The notes: generated by a model not told the origin, from the letters alone. Counted from the first letter of the stretch, positions 1 through 11,994 are shown. The stretch is 64,000 nt of DNA from Saturnia japonica (GCA_033032175.1 CM065318.1:18290001-18354000), one strand, 5' to 3'. A program made the numbers and translations.

Positions 1-1990
1 TTTTTACTTATTTATATACACGATTTATCCAAAGATTAAAATAAAATAGTGTTGTCCACTTAATTTCCGCAATTACTTAAGTATTGAAGTATTGAAAGTT
101 GGAATTAATTACGAATTACTAACTTGAAAGTGATAATCTTGAACCAAAATTACTCAGCAAAAGTCTTTCTAACTCAAGGTAAATATGATGCCAGTATCAT
201 ACGACGTCGGTCAGTAGCCAATAAAACTTTCTTATTAGCTGCTGGAGCTAGTGTTGTATGGTTTTCAATTTATCGATAAATTAATATATCATGACCAATC
301 GATTGAAACGGTATATTTATTTTGTTAAAATATTATTAACTATTTACATTTTAGTAAGGTTTATCCTATAAATGTATTTTTTTCAATAATGAGTTAAATA
401 CTTAATTAAAAATAATATACATAACTTATTATGTTACATACATACTTCAAATTACATAGGTACATGTAACATTAAAATTTTGTTTAAATTGTTATAAAAT
501 ACTTTACTTTCTACCTTAGAGAATAATCATTAATTTGTGGAATCCTGTTTTGGCTTAATGTGTACACTAAGTTAGTTTGTAAGAGTAGCATGTAAAAGAT
601 GTAGGATTTCCTAATAAATACATAAATATTCGATAAGTCAAATTGTGACTTAGGCAAACTAAAACAAATTACATACAACAAGCAATATTAAATAAAATTA
701 GTACCACTTTTATCAATCTTTAGTCCTCGTGATGATATTTTTTTAAAGCAGTGTTAAACAAAATGAGAAAAATAAATAGTAGGTCTAAAGATTGCCAAGA
801 AATAATACAAGAAAATTATCGATAATCGATAGGAAAAGTAACGGAACGTCATTAACCCTAATCAATGTTTCCTACTCGGTGTTTCTGGGGAAACTTTGCG
901 AAACCAATCACCATACACAATCGCTAAATGGGGTGTGATTTTCGTGAATTTCTTGTGATTACCTGAACTATCATTCTACACGCGGTTTCGTCCGGACTTA
1001 TTTTTTTACCCAAGAGTAGGACCCAGTGATACCAACCATAGATCGAATTGAATTGCAACAACTACTGATCATGTTTATCCGTATCTTATATCTTTATTTT
1101 TAAGTTTTCATCTTTTTGTCGCGTTTAGTAGAGAATAAAATTGATTGATAGTTTCGCGCGCATCATGTGACGGACGGAAGGAAGTAAGTTCATTTTATTT
1201 ACCCTTTTTTAATTTTGTAAAAATAATTTAATTTTTAATTTAATATTGTATAAATTATAATTTTGTTATTATTTATTTCTTACGCCAAAGAAATTTAACT
1301 TCTTACATGCGTGCATAACTTAAGTACATACATTTTTCTTTTTGTTACACAAGGCTTTTAGTACCTTCCCTGTCAGTCAGTCAGTGACACGAGGTCATCT
1401 ATTTATAAAAAGTACTGAATTTTGAAGAATTAACTAAAAGCTAAAGTCATGTAATGATGCCATCACAATTCTAGACAAGGATTATCTATAAACAAACTAT
1501 TCAGTATCGAAAGATCTGGAATGTTCTAAATTCTTAAAGAATACAATATGAGTTCGACCAAATACACAAATTAAATATGAACATAAAAGTTTCGAACCAA
1601 ACGTGTTTCAGTACAACAAATCGGGATCAGAAACGCCGAGTGCAAAACTAAATGGACGAAAACAGAAAGTCTTGAACTCTGCGACTATAAATCCGTCAAA
1701 GACGCGTTGACACGGCCACTGAACCCGCCAACTTGTGGCCAACAACAAAAATAAAATAAATCTTTCTTTAAAAATTAAATCCACACGGAGAATTTAGGAA
1801 TAAAATGTATTTAATCTTATAATATACATGACCCATCTCGATGTACTTTGAATGAACACTCGAGAAAGAGAGAGACAGTGATGTAAGCCTCAACTTAAAC
1901 CTAGTTTAAGGAATTTATGAAACACGTGTATCTAACTATCTATTGTATTCAAAATAACTAAATAGGATTTCTCGATAATATTATCTATAT
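1..1990. other. Unassigned AT-rich DNA
   Basis: I see no gene, tRNA or classifiable repeat here. Stops are frequent in all frames. A short run of TCAG units lies near 1372-1385. The stretch 955-1000 contains wording like the 'ACGCGG..TTCGTCCGG' ends common to insect repeats, too short to classify. Confidence 0.6.
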
Positions 1991-2280
1991 ATTAATACGT
2001 TAAGCAAAAGATTTCCACTCCTTTTTAAGCGTATTGCGTGCACGGAAGTCTGTTCTGTTCTTAATATATTTTAAAAAAAAAATTAATACTGCGAATTCTA
2101 AACTGACCAGTGCCATTAAATTTAGACCCCCCTAAATATTGACATTGTTACTCAATGAAAAGAGACAGCAAGTGATAGAATATTCATTGTTTAGGTTCAT
2201 ACTGCAAATGTCAAAACAGAAAATAGTCTATGATTAAAAAGTCGCTTGTCGAATTTCGATCATTGGGCGACGCGGCTAGT
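1991..2280 (+). mobile_element. Family J copy 1 (Helitron-like, non-autonomous)
   Basis: This is one of six copies of family J in the window. It shares the blocks AAGCGTATTGCGTGCACGG, ATTGACA..GTTACTCAATGAAAAG and AAGTCGCTTGTCGAATTT with the others. It ends in GGGCGACGCGGCTAG followed by a host T. The 3' end has a short palindrome (GTCGAATTTCGATC) about 15 bases before CTAG, as Helitrons do. It encodes nothing. The class is inferred from the terminus; the repeat family itself is seen directly. Confidence 0.7.
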
Positions 2281-2317
2281 TTCAATAAATCAAAAAAACA
2301 GTACAGCTATCATATGC

Positions 2318-2530
2318 AGCGGTGAAGGATAACATTGAGGAGATAATAACAGCTTGCACTAAAAGCAGTAAAAATAAGCACAACGGTATAAGAAATGTAC
2401 ACAATTTTTTAAATATTGCGATCCATACTCGCTCGAGGAGCGATGAAGTATGTATTAACATAGCGAGTAAACCTACACATTACATAACTCGTAACATCGA
2501 CATACACTCTTCCAACTGTGTGGATTATTA
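2318..2530 (+). mobile_element. Family P SINE body fragment
   Basis: The string GGTGAAGGATAACATTGAGGAG matches, in opposite orientation, the stretch near 31015-31050 (CCTCACGATTTTTACCTTCAC). I recognise this motif as part of a common lepidopteran tRNA-derived SINE body. The tRNA-like head is missing here, so the copy is 5'-truncated. A 69-codon open frame covers the fragment and is probably chance. Confidence 0.45.
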
Positions 2531-3665
2531 GCAAATATAAATAAATAAATTTATATAGGATGCAAATATTTCAAAACTCTAAATTACAGAGAGGTAAATA
2601 GAAAGGTGAAATGCCGATTATCGGATATTATTTATATTGTTCCGATAGAAAACGCTTATCGCCTGTGTGACAAACCAGTCCGTAGATAAGATATACTTCA
2701 TATTTTTATTCAAATATTCAAAACAACCAAATGTATTTTTGTACTTTATTTTTGTTCAATAAACGACTTTCCTAAAACAGAATATTTATAAAAATCATTG
2801 CCAAAAGGTTTTGTGATATTAAGGTTTCCTACAATATTATTCCTGTGAAACTGCTGATGTAAAAGCAAAGTGATTTGTAAAGTTTTAGTTATCAAAGTTT
2901 TATAGTAAAAATTAAATAATAAATTAAAAATAAGTCCCAAGAGATACTATGATTAAATATAATAATAAAGACAAACCCAAAGCGCTTCAGCGGCGTTACT
3001 TTTCTAGATTCTACATATTTAATAAAAAATCAAATAAGACTGTTATGCTTCACTCGTGAACGAGTCTAATTGAAAAGCAGCTATCTTTATCAAATTAGAA
3101 AACACTAAAGAAATCTCTAGTAGCTTCGTTAACCGTTTATACAAATATTTGAATATTCTTTAATTACATCCCAAAAATTTCTTTCACTTCAAAAGAAATA
3201 TATTTAAGAGGTTTTATTCTAGAAAATGATTTCTTTCAAGTTGTAATTACGTTTTATACCTTTTATATTAAATCTCAGCTCGTTAATTAAAATATTATTT
3301 ATTTTCTGAGAAAAACTAATAATTGTCTGGACAGTTCTGAATATTTTTCTACTGGTTATAGCTGTCAGAAACATCTGCTTAAGACTTCTTTAGAATTTAG
3401 ATAACAAAATATTGAAATATCTGATTTATTTTAATTAAAGTTATTTACATCAAACTACTGTCTAGTCTTTGTGTCTTTTCTAGCTATTGTTAAGTGGTTA
3501 TTGGAGCCTATAACTATGTACAACTAAACTCAGAAAAGACCAAGTCTTACCTAAGTACACGACTGTGTTGAGACGGCTCGTGAGTCAATATTATATGTTG
3601 CCAACCACACCTTTTATTAAACTCTGTTATTTCGCTATAGAAATATGTGTTACATCGATATTTTC
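2531..3665. other. Unassigned AT-rich DNA
   Basis: No gene or repeat that I can name. The region is AT-rich, with many stops on both strands. Confidence 0.6.
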
Positions 3666-3669
3666 ATAG

Positions 3670-3785
3670 CCAAGCCTTGGACAATTTCTAGGTGATAGGG
3701 CCTGACAGCTAAGTTCCACTGGATCCCGACCACCATACACCACGTAAACATAGTGGCACGCTTAGCCGATGTATATCCAGTATGG
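3670..3785 (-). repeat. Family E copy 1 (fragment)
   Basis: Read on the minus strand, this carries the E-family order: ACTGGATATACATCGG, then CTAAGCGTGCCACTATG, then GTGTATGGTGGTCG. The same order occurs in the copies near 16.2, 17.7, 20.7, 31.2 and 51.0 kb. Only the 3' half of the family is present. Confidence 0.6.
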
Positions 3786-3897
3786 ATCCGGTGAATTGAA
3801 AATATTTTCACATTCCTCTATAATCACCTTTAATATAAATTAATCATACATTCGATGTTTCTATATGTAAGTAATTATATACATATATTTATATATA

Positions 3898-4250
3898 CTA
3901 GCGGTCGCCCTAAGGTCAGCGACTTTTTGATCATAGACTATTTTCTGTTTGACATTTGCAGTATTCATGAACCTAAACAATGAGTATTATCTACATCACT
4001 TGCTGTCACTTTTCGTTGAGTGACAATGACAATATTTTAGGGGTCTAAGTTCAATGGTACTGGTCCGTTTAGGATTCGCAGTATTAATTTAATTTATTTA
4101 ATATATATTAGTAACAGATATTATAGATGTTTTAGCTTTCTGCACTCCTTCTTATAAACTTTAACGATGCCAAGTGTCATAGTCTTCCGTGCACGCAATA
4201 CGCTTAAAACAGAGTTCAAAGTTTTTGCTTCACGTATTAATATAATTATG
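3898..4250 (-). mobile_element. Family J copy 2 (Helitron-like)
   Basis: A near complete J copy in minus orientation. Read on the plus strand it starts CTAGCGGTCGCCC and runs through TAGACTATTTTCTGTTTGACA, TTGAGTGACAATGACA and CTTCCGTGCACGCAATACG to TTCACGTATTAATA. The base outside CTAG, read on the minus strand, is a T. This fits insertion at an AT site as Helitrons do. It has no coding capacity. Confidence 0.75.
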
Positions 4251-5525
4251 TATAATATGTTGTACTTGTGTAGGTATATATTTTCTTGCGTGTAAATAAG
4301 TAAAAATTTTTATATTTAGTACACTTGATTCTGCGCACTTACGTCACTAACACAACATGAAATTTTGTATCTTGGTGTTGGTAGGTCTCCCGTGATACAC
4401 GATTTATATCGTAGTGCGGGGATCTACGATTTATTGGCATGCCCTGTAAGGGCTGCTATCTTAATTTAGTAATAAAGATATTTGCATTTGGGTGACTGGG
4501 TATAGATAGTCACCATGCGTTTGGTGATAAAACCGTCCAAGTGACTTTCTTTTGCTTTGTCACGTTGAGGTATCTGCCAGTGGTATGCAGCTGTAATGGA
4601 TTGCCGTAGTCGCTGCCGTCACTTTTCTGTAATACGTCATTTAAAAAAACCTCTGAAAAGCAAATTGGCAACTCAACTAAGTAACATTCATATAATTATC
4701 GAGAGTAGATAAAACGAACAAAAAAAACAGAATAATAACACACAGGGCGGAGCCACACAATTTTTAATCTCGAACTCTGCGAAGTTAGTTTTTGTGAAAA
4801 TTTTTTTGGCTACTCGGCCACTCTCCGCTTGGCAACAGTTCCTACCAAGGTCGTAAGCCGGTCGTGAGCGTGCAATCGAAACTTGTAAAACGCTTATCAC
4901 GCCTCCTCCTTTGCGCGGTAAGCAGAACTTCAAGCATGTTTGGCGTCTTCAATTTTCTCGATAACTATATTATCTACTCGCGGTAAATATGTTCAAATTC
5001 TTTTCTCTTTTCTTTTCTATGTTTGATGAGATTAGATGAGATAGAAAGTGTTTCGAGGTAGCTGACAAATTACTAAATACAAAAAGGGGTAAAATTGGAA
5101 TTGGACAGGGCGGGCTTATAAGCAACGATATCTCGAGCCAACAGTGGAATAAGTAACTCTGGGCCACGCAGCCTGTTCAGTTTTCTACAAACATTTCATG
5201 ATAATAGTTAATTATCTATAAGGAAATGAATTCCGTCGTGAATCGATGTTAGACACATTTTTCACAATTATTATTGTGTTCAGATGAGATACAGGGAAAA
5301 AAATTTATCATTATCATTTGTTATGAAACTGATACTGAATGTATTTATAAAAAATATTGTATTAACTTGTTGGTTTGCCTTCCGTGTAATAAGGAATCCT
5401 GGGTTTTGATCATTGATTTAAGATATTTTTTTCTTGGTAAAAACTTTTGTATTATTACGTAGGTATATATATTTCTGGAGTATACATTCTATTGCATATT
5501 TTTGTACAACATAAATGTCATTTAT
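4251..5525. other. Unassigned, with two GC-richer islands
   Basis: 4370-4640 and 4740-4930 are clearly richer in G+C than their surroundings but I cannot match them to a family. The second ends at TTTGCGCGGTAAGCAG (plus strand), which contains a splice-donor-like GTAAGC. An 81-codon minus-strand frame overlaps it (4688-4933), ends in a hydrophobic tail and resembles nothing I know. I do not call a gene. Confidence 0.4.
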
Positions 5526-5526
5526 T

Positions 5527-5695
5527 AGCTGATACCCGCCCGCATCGTTAGGAGCAATTTTTTTTAAGTGTGTCCAATACTACGACGTAGGTAATCGAAA
5601 TATTTGCCAAATTTCATTAGAATCTGTGCAGCCGTTTCAGCGTGATTGAAGAACAAACATTCGAATAAACGTACTTTCACATATATATTAGATAA
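5527..5695. repeat. Decayed interspersed repeat tail
   Basis: The text ATTAGAATCTGTGCAGCCG, then AACAAACATTCGAATAAAC, then CACATATATATTAGAT is the wording of a very common insect repeat terminus. The left edge, GCTGATACCCGCCCGCATCG, is the usual opposite end. The element class cannot be fixed from this alone. Confidence 0.5.
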
Positions 5696-6024
5696 GTATA
5701 TTATTTATAGCAAATATTAGAAAGTTATCAACAAAACATAACGTAGTTCAGTCATTAAAATTTCCAACGGATATTAGTTAGTAGGTACTATGCGTTTTGA
5801 GGTATTAAATCCATTTAATGGAACCATATTTCACTATATCTTACGAGAAATCCAATTATATTATGCATAATTACAACTCTTCTGTCGTGTCCATGTTTTT
5901 CTTTTTATTCATAGGTATTTCGACATATAACAATCATTTTCGATATACAGTAGTCATATTGCATAGTATAAAAATACCTTGATTATCCGGGAAGAAATTA
6001 TCATTAGTATTATTTCGAAAGGTA

Positions 6025-6185
6025 TATTCTGAAGAAAGGTCAGCTCAAGAGTACTCTAAACCGACGATCGTGTTTGAAAAGATTGATAAATGTTGAAGAA
6101 GAAAAAAATGTATGCCAGGATCGTAGCAAGTGAAAGGACGCGGTCTCTGCCTACCCCGTTGTGAGAGAGGCGTGATGTATGTATT
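6025..6185 (+). pseudogene. LINE reverse transcriptase C-terminal relic
   Basis: In the frame from 6110 to 6175 the sequence reads V-C-Q-D-R-S-K, stop, K-D-A-V-S-A-Y-P-V and then a stop. This matches the last residues of a non-LTR retrotransposon protein that I recognise from Lepidoptera; the stop lies where the usual W would be. Upstream bases 6055-6105 are a degraded continuation. The tail after the stop runs into TGATGTATGTATT, the start of a microsatellite-like end. A dead, 5'-truncated copy. The clade (RTE or Jockey) is not resolved. Confidence 0.6.
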
Positions 6186-6710
6186 ACTTCAAAACTATAC
6201 CTACTTATATGGTTGAAATTTTAAAATATCTTCATGAAATTAATATTTAACATACGAATATTTTCAAGACAGACACGGATATAATGTTGGAAACGATAAA
6301 TTCTCTAGTAGCAAGTGCCGGTAAAGACATCACGTACGCGAACACATACAGAGACGGACGCATGCACACAGTCAGACATCGCTAAAAATACACACATGTA
6401 CATGATGACATTGCAGACGTGAATGCACTCTGCCCGCTCACGGACATCTCGTACTCAGGAACCAATCATAAAATCTTTTATATATTTATTTATGACTAAC
6501 ATCGTCCATAATCTTCATTTACGGTACTTTAAATCTACCTACCGCTCGATGAAGACGAATAACGCAAGCCACATAAGGAAACTCATGCATTTGTAGTGAA
6601 GGGACTATAATTATGCTCAAAGGTTTAATAAATATGGGAGGGATTCAATTTCACAGACGGTCATTTAATACCAAAATAAGCAGAGCTTGTATTATGGTAA
6701 CTAAAGATCT
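6186..6710. other. Unassigned DNA
   Basis: No gene visible. 6300-6460 is somewhat richer in C and A (runs such as ACACATACAGAGACGGACG) but has no matching copy in the window. Confidence 0.5.
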
Positions 6711-6713
6711 GAT

Positions 6714-6867
6714 ATATATATTATATATATATAGATATTTAACACCCAGGACAGACAATTGACAATTTTATTGCGCTCATCGCACAAAGAAGTCAGTCAT
6801 ACGCGGGGATCGAAACCGCGACCTTGCGGCTCAATAGCAGGGCTTACTACCACTGCGCCACGAGACC
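6714..6867 (-). mobile_element. tRNA-derived SINE
   Basis: On the minus strand the copy begins with a tRNA-like head. It has an A box, TGGCGCAGTGGTAGT (within 6847-6862), and a B box, GGTTTCGATCC (6807-6817), at tRNA spacing. A short body, TGTCCTGGGTGTTAAAT, then runs into a (TA)n tail at 6714-6735. Internal Pol III promoter boxes plus a simple-repeat tail define a SINE. The head would not fold as a functional tRNA through the acceptor stem. Confident as a SINE; subfamily unknown. Confidence 0.75.
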
Positions 6868-6984
6868 TTTTTCACCCGAGTTCAATTTGTTCAACGAACT
6901 CTCCCGCGTCGCCAACGCATCCGTATAGCCTATAATTTTTCTCACTTCCCGTACTTGCATACAGCTTGCCAGATTGCTTGACAT

Positions 6985-7170
6985 TCATGATTACTGCGCC
7001 GCTCCTAAGCGTCGTAACGTGATGTTATATAGCCTATAATATATCTCAATAAAAACGCCATAAAATGCAAAAAGAATTTTTGAAATATGACATTTAATTC
7101 TTGGAGATTAGCGCATTCAAACGAACAAACAATTTCTTGAACTTCATAATAATATTATTAATATTTAGAT
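6985..7170 (-). mobile_element. Lep1-like Helitron copy
   Basis: On the minus strand it starts near CTAAATATTAATAATATT, then carries TTGTTTGTTCGTTTGAATGC, GCTAATCTCCAAGAATTAA and ATAGGCTATATAACATCACG, then TAGGAGCGGCGCAGTAAT. This is the order of the conserved 5' region of the lepidopteran Helitron-like element Lep1. Non-autonomous and degraded. The other copies are at 16.05, 49.2, 49.45 and 52.0 kb. Confidence 0.7.
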
Positions 7171-8455
7171 TCGATAAACTTCCACAAAATAAGATACAAT
7201 AAATAATAAATGGACTTAATACAACCAAGCCAACGTCACCTGCTGGGATGCTGCCCTGGGCCTGCTAAGTAACGTACATCCTGACTGGGTGGGCAACCAC
7301 CAAACATATTCTGAAAAGCCTCATAAAGTTATTCGATTACATACGCCGGTGCATATTATCTAGTTAATATTTACGGAGGCCAGCATTAAAAAAACCAAGA
7401 GTTTGAGCATACTATTTAAGTGAAATGTGAATAGTTTTTTTTAACACAGGCAACACTGTAACCCAACCTATGTAGCGGTCACCTTGACTGTTAAACGGTT
7501 GTTATGTATGTATAAATATAGAAATTGATAAGGTTTGATAAGACCCCGGTCAGGTTTTATGTCGGTTCATGTTGGGATGTTTTCTGAACTGGCAGTGGTT
7601 GAATCTCAAAAGGTCCCTTGTTCGAGGTCTTTATTAAATGGAAGTTTTATTTTAATGATACAACTGTTTTATTATGTTATTATTTCAATGTTTTTATTTT
7701 TATTAACCTTTATTACGTACTCAATTTTTTTCCTTATTCTCATTATTGTGGATAATCATATTTTATGAAAGTTAATTAAATAAAAGATAATTATGTGATA
7801 TTTTAATTTGATATTTAATGATAACGATCTATTTTAAAACAGATTTTATTTTTATTATATTTCCTAAAGTAATAATTAATTAATTTAACTTTATAATGAT
7901 TATTTGTTGAAATAGCAGTTTTATTTATATTCGTAGGAATGAATTGGAAAATAACTCATTAGTTTAAGTAATAAAAAAATGTTGAAAAATTGTCTGATGG
8001 GGCATCAGACCTGCCCTGAAACATCCGTGCCTACACTATAACCGTAAGTGGCGTTACTGTGGGTTATTAGTCGAATGTCGTTCATTGCCCCGCGCGACGT
8101 TTTGCGTAGACAAGACAACACGTCAATGCACAGCGAGACCAATCATATTACATTAATTTATTTCTACAGACTCATAATATCACTGCATGAGTTACATTAG
8201 TTTATATCTTTGTTAGCTAATGTGGACAGCTTAAACAGAAATGCGATCTCAGTAAATCGGCAAACGTAGAAAATGTAAGCATTTTGTTAAGTATACTGAT
8301 AATCGAGTACAAAATTTAATGATGATCATTTCACCTTATTGGTTTATCTATAAAGTTTACTCGTTAACATGTTTACTCGTTGGTGATAATTATAAGAAAC
8401 AAGATATTCGGATACCATATAAAGGGTTATGTTAGCATAAGGATCCATAATACAG
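7171..8455. other. Unassigned DNA
   Basis: Mostly AT-rich. 7225-7310 and 7455-7640 are slightly GC-richer stretches without a second copy in the window. The 77-codon frame at 7535-7768 is low complexity and hydrophobic in its second half, as translated AT-rich DNA usually is. No gene called. Confidence 0.5.
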
Positions 8456-8461
8456 CGTAAG

Positions 8462-8700
8462 GCCCCGGCCAGAGAAATTCCTTACGAGACATCTCTCTAT
8501 TTGGCGCAGTTCGGCTGGTGGAATACTTCCACCCACGGAAGATCGCAGCCAAATGACATTGTGTTGTGTTCCTTCGATGAGTAAGGTATCCAGAGCTCCA
8601 TAAGATAAAGGGGGTTCAAAATAGGCAAAGGCACTAGAGATACTTCTGTTGTTACAAGCTACGGTAACCACTTGCCATCAGGCCGTGCGCTTGTAAGTCA
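8462..8700 (+). repeat. Family A copy 1
   Basis: One of ten copies of a retroelement-like repeat. Shared blocks are GCAGTTCGGCTGGTGGAATAC, GAAGATCGCAGCC, TGTGTTGTGTTCCT, AGAGCTCC and GGTAACCACTTGCCATCAGG. The copy at 43.5 kb ends TTTGCCACCTTTGTTGTTT plus an A run, which sets the sense strand used here. No protein of known type is visible in this copy. Confidence 0.65.
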
Positions 8701-11418
8701 CTAGATATATTTAAAAAACAAACCGAACCTCTTGGGGCGGTGTGTACAATAATTGGCATGAAGAAGTAACACTAGATATTCTGGTTAGGACATTTTCACA
8801 GGTTGGGAAAGGATTAACGGAAGTGATATCAATGAAGTAAAGTGGTAGATAGATACTGCTCGATCCTCAAGTCACCGAATGGACAGAAGGAATTAGCAAG
8901 CTTTCGTTTCGAAGACCATGACTGACGGATCGTTTAATCAACAAAGTAAATTAGTATATAAATCTGCTTTACTTATATGGATCCAGAAAATTTCGATATA
9001 CTCGTACCTAAGTGTATTTTATTAATACAGAAAGTATCCAAATACATAAAGTGTATATTCATTTATACATAATTTTATTATCTGACCTTGTGGATAAGTA
9101 GTATTTTTTAAAGATTCTATCATAAGGTGTTTGAACTCACAAGTAAATGACACTAAAAATAATAATAGTACTTAGCTACCTACAAAACGTCAAAAAGTAG
9201 TTTAATGTTTTTTATTATTTATGTAGGTACTTAGTAAAAAATTCATTTTTGCATAAATAAATTAATTCAATACTTAGTTTTATATATTTCGAAATATAAT
9301 TTTTAACCGTTATATTAATACATGAAATTGCATATAATTTTATTAAATGTTGTAAACTTTTTCATAACTGTATTTTTAAATTTATATGACGGTGTCCATT
9401 TTCATAAATGCTTTTATGTACGAAAATTTATTTCCATGTTTTTAACTTTATTAGTTCGCGCAATAATTAGAGTACTTGTAAATGTTATGCATTACGTAAA
9501 CTATATTAATAAATCTGTATTTCTGTCTGTACATGTAAATTTATATTTGCTAATTTTGTTTTAGATAGTTGTGTTATAGACCACTTTCAATTTGACATTG
9601 AAAAAAATGTATACTCAAAAACGGCTAAACAGTCAACCGAATTTAATTAAATTTTATATACGGGAAGTATGACATACCCTGAAAAAAATTCAAGCAATTG
9701 AAATTTTACTTATTGTCGGTCGATTTATTGCTTAGAGTTGGGTGTGCGTATGAGTGCATGATACGCGTTCAAAAACGAACATTATTTAATTTTCTTTACG
9801 AGTAACTATATTGCAAACACAGAACTACCGGTAGGGGTATTATCTAGAATTATTATTAATATTTCAAATAGATAAACATATACGCCTTATCTGTGACACG
9901 TTCTAAGGTCCTTATTGCACTCTTGCAAAAAAGGTCAACTTTAAACAGCAAATAAGTAATCCAAATTTTATGTGCGAACTACCTTTTTATCTTTTTCAAT
10001 AATTCTAATAGTTTTGCAATAACTATAACAAAGTAATAAGAGTATGATAAATAATGTTAATTGTGTTTCAAAGCGCATCTTTCAAGGTTTCCTTACCAAT
10101 TAAATGCGTCTCTTAATGTTTACTAACACAATTTATATTTTCACATTCGAATTGAAGCTAGGTATCCTTGCCTCGTGAATTACCTACTTCATTTAGGCAT
10201 TACATTTACCTACTTTTATCTATTAATTTTTTTTTCGTGAGCTGTTTTGATTTGCTTCATTTTTGTTTATATTTGAAACATCTTTTTTAACAATCATTTT
10301 AATTTTAGAATATCCATCTTTTACTTGCATCGCAATTGGTAATAGCAAGTTATAACTTATTTAGTAAGGGAATTGAACTTCTATCTCGCTCTGTAATGGC
10401 CGAGTTCGTTTACGACGATAATCCACAGTGAATTACATCCAAATTGCTTTTTAAACCTGCTCTAATTTATAAGGAACTTGTTTATTTTAAATAGATGAGA
10501 TTACTACTAACTACGTGATTGATTATATATTTTACGCTTTTTTTACGTTAATTGATTAACTTTAATTCTTATGATTCTGAATTTAATAACTCCATTAAAT
10601 AAACCAACGGTATCCGTGACTTCGTTCGCGCGGACAACAGAAAAACGCGTATATCTTATAAAAATCGTAGTTTCCTAAATGACCAAATATCTAAGGAGAA
10701 AAACAAAAAATTGATCCAGTGGTTTTTACGTGATGCGCGCACAAACGGCAAACCACGTTCATTTTTTTTTTTTTAGATAAATTATATTTTTTATAATAAT
10801 GTTTTCATAATTGTATTTTTCTCGACTTCGTAAGTAGGTACGTCTCAGCCGCTATCAGGCAAGATTAGAAAATAGAATTTCACATGTTCGTTTAATAAAT
10901 ATACCTACGTAATATGATGGTTTTATTTTTATACCTAATCATAATAAAAATTTTGTATCGTGATTATCAAAACACATTTACAAATAAACATGTTTACGAA
11001 AATCAATGACACTTCAACGCCATGTGTTGACCATTTTCCGTGCGATAATAAAATTATAATGCGCATTTATGTACGTGTTTATAAATTAAATGGTTTTTCA
11101 CTGTAAGTGCGACAATAATTTTCGTATTTCTGTGTTACGTTTATTGGCTTCTGTTTTCTTCTTCCCTAAAGTAGGTAGGTATATTATGTTTGTTTTTTAA
11201 TAATTTCCTGAATAATTGTACTAATGTTTAATTCCACTCTGTATTTTACATGATTTGTTTTTTCCTTATTATTATTGCTCATATTATTTCTGTCAAAAGG
11301 TCGGTGTTATTTTTTAAGTTTTTTTTTTATTACAATTTATTTTTTTGTACCCACATGTTTGATATTGTTTCGATCACTTTTTTAACAACAATAATTATTA
11401 ATGTTTAGAAAACTTTTT
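8701..11418. other. Unassigned AT-rich DNA
   Basis: No gene recognised. 9580-9790 (CAAAAACGGCTAAACAG..) and 10600-10760 (GTGACTTCGTTCGCGCGGAC) use the wording of decayed insect transposon tails, too worn to classify. The 80-codon frame at 9322-9564 is AT-rich hydrophobic translation. If the 11.4 kb module is a host exon, this stretch is intron. Confidence 0.5.
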
Positions 11419-11562
11419 TTATGTTAATTGAACTAGGCGTACCTGTGTGGCGTCTGTGTAGGGGGTCGACGAGTTTTTATCGACGAGCTGTGACCCAAAG
11501 ACAGGCAATCCACTGGATGTGGGCGTCATGGACCTCACATCCGACACTTGTTGGGGCACCAT
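11419..11562 (-). CDS. Short N-terminal coding segment: host first exon or gag start of an LTR element
   Basis: The ATG at 11562-11560 has a strong context (GAAAATGG) and an in-frame stop nine bases upstream, which fixes the start. The frame begins M-V-P-Q-Q-V-S-D-V-R-S-M-T-P and includes S-S-G-L-P-V-F-G-S. Third codon positions are unusually GC-rich for this window. After exactly 40 codons (down to 11443) comes CAG/GTACGC, a good splice donor in phase 0. Without splicing the frame stops at 11419-11421 after 47 codons. Hypothesis 1: the first coding exon of an unrecognised host gene whose later exons lie further along the minus strand. Hypothesis 2: the start of a gag-like frame just inside a left LTR; the stretch TGGTGCCCCAACAAG at the ATG could be a tRNA primer-binding site, and an AATAAA lies in the leader. 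I cannot choose between them. I do not recognise the protein. Confidence 0.45.
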   Translation of the reverse strand: MVPQQVSDVRSMTPTSSGLPVFGSQLVDKNSSTPYTDATQVRLVQLT

Positions 11563-11966
11563 TTTCGTTTATCCAAAAAAATTAAATAATAAGCCCCCAA
11601 AACCAAACACAAAACACAGTTCACGTCACTTAACACTAAAGTCAAAAAAGTTTTTATTTAATATCAGTTTAAATAATAAGTTGTTCAATTGAAGGCCAGT
11701 CCGAAAGGCGAGAGCAACCTCTGCTTGTTCCCGTAGCGAAGCCTCTCGGCGTCCTTAGCACCCGAGATCTCCCAATATCTGGACACTATCCTCACTTTCT
11801 CTTCTAGAACGAGATATCTGCTGCTATCCTCGCCGGCGTACGGTCCAAAAGTCATAATTTTAGCGTAATCCCGACCGCAGCTCACTTAGTACTGCGGGGC
11901 GATCGTATCATAGTCAATTGCTTCTACTTTAGCACGTCCGCACTCTGCGATTGCAGCGAACTTACT
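11563..11966 (-). other. Transcribed leader (5' UTR or LTR R-U5)
   Basis: This lies between the predicted start site and the ATG. It is GC-rich for the window down to about 11690, then AT-rich. On the minus strand it contains AATAAA (11658-11653), about 309 bases after the predicted start, which fits a poly-A signal inside an LTR R region. It also carries an upstream ATG at 11855 opening a 56-codon frame that ends at 11685. Confidence 0.4.
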
Positions 11967-11994
11967 GACTGAGCTATAACATGCTGTCGATATA
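11933..11994 (-). promoter_or_regulatory. TATA-poor core promoter: Inr plus DPE
   Basis: On the minus strand two overlapping initiators occur in CTCAGTCAGTAAG (11973-11961). Taking the second A (11966) as +1, GGACGTG lies at +28 to +34 (11939-11933). This fits the arthropod DPE consensus (RGWCGTG) at its required spacing. A weak TATA-like TATATC begins at -28. Upstream, 12000-12060 is about three-quarters G+C. Inr-DPE promoters drive both host genes and insect LTR elements, so this alone does not decide which is present. Confidence 0.55.

Noticed and set aside
6795..6867. Possible functional tRNA gene
   Set aside because: A and B boxes are present but acceptor-stem pairing fails and a SINE body plus simple-repeat tail follows.
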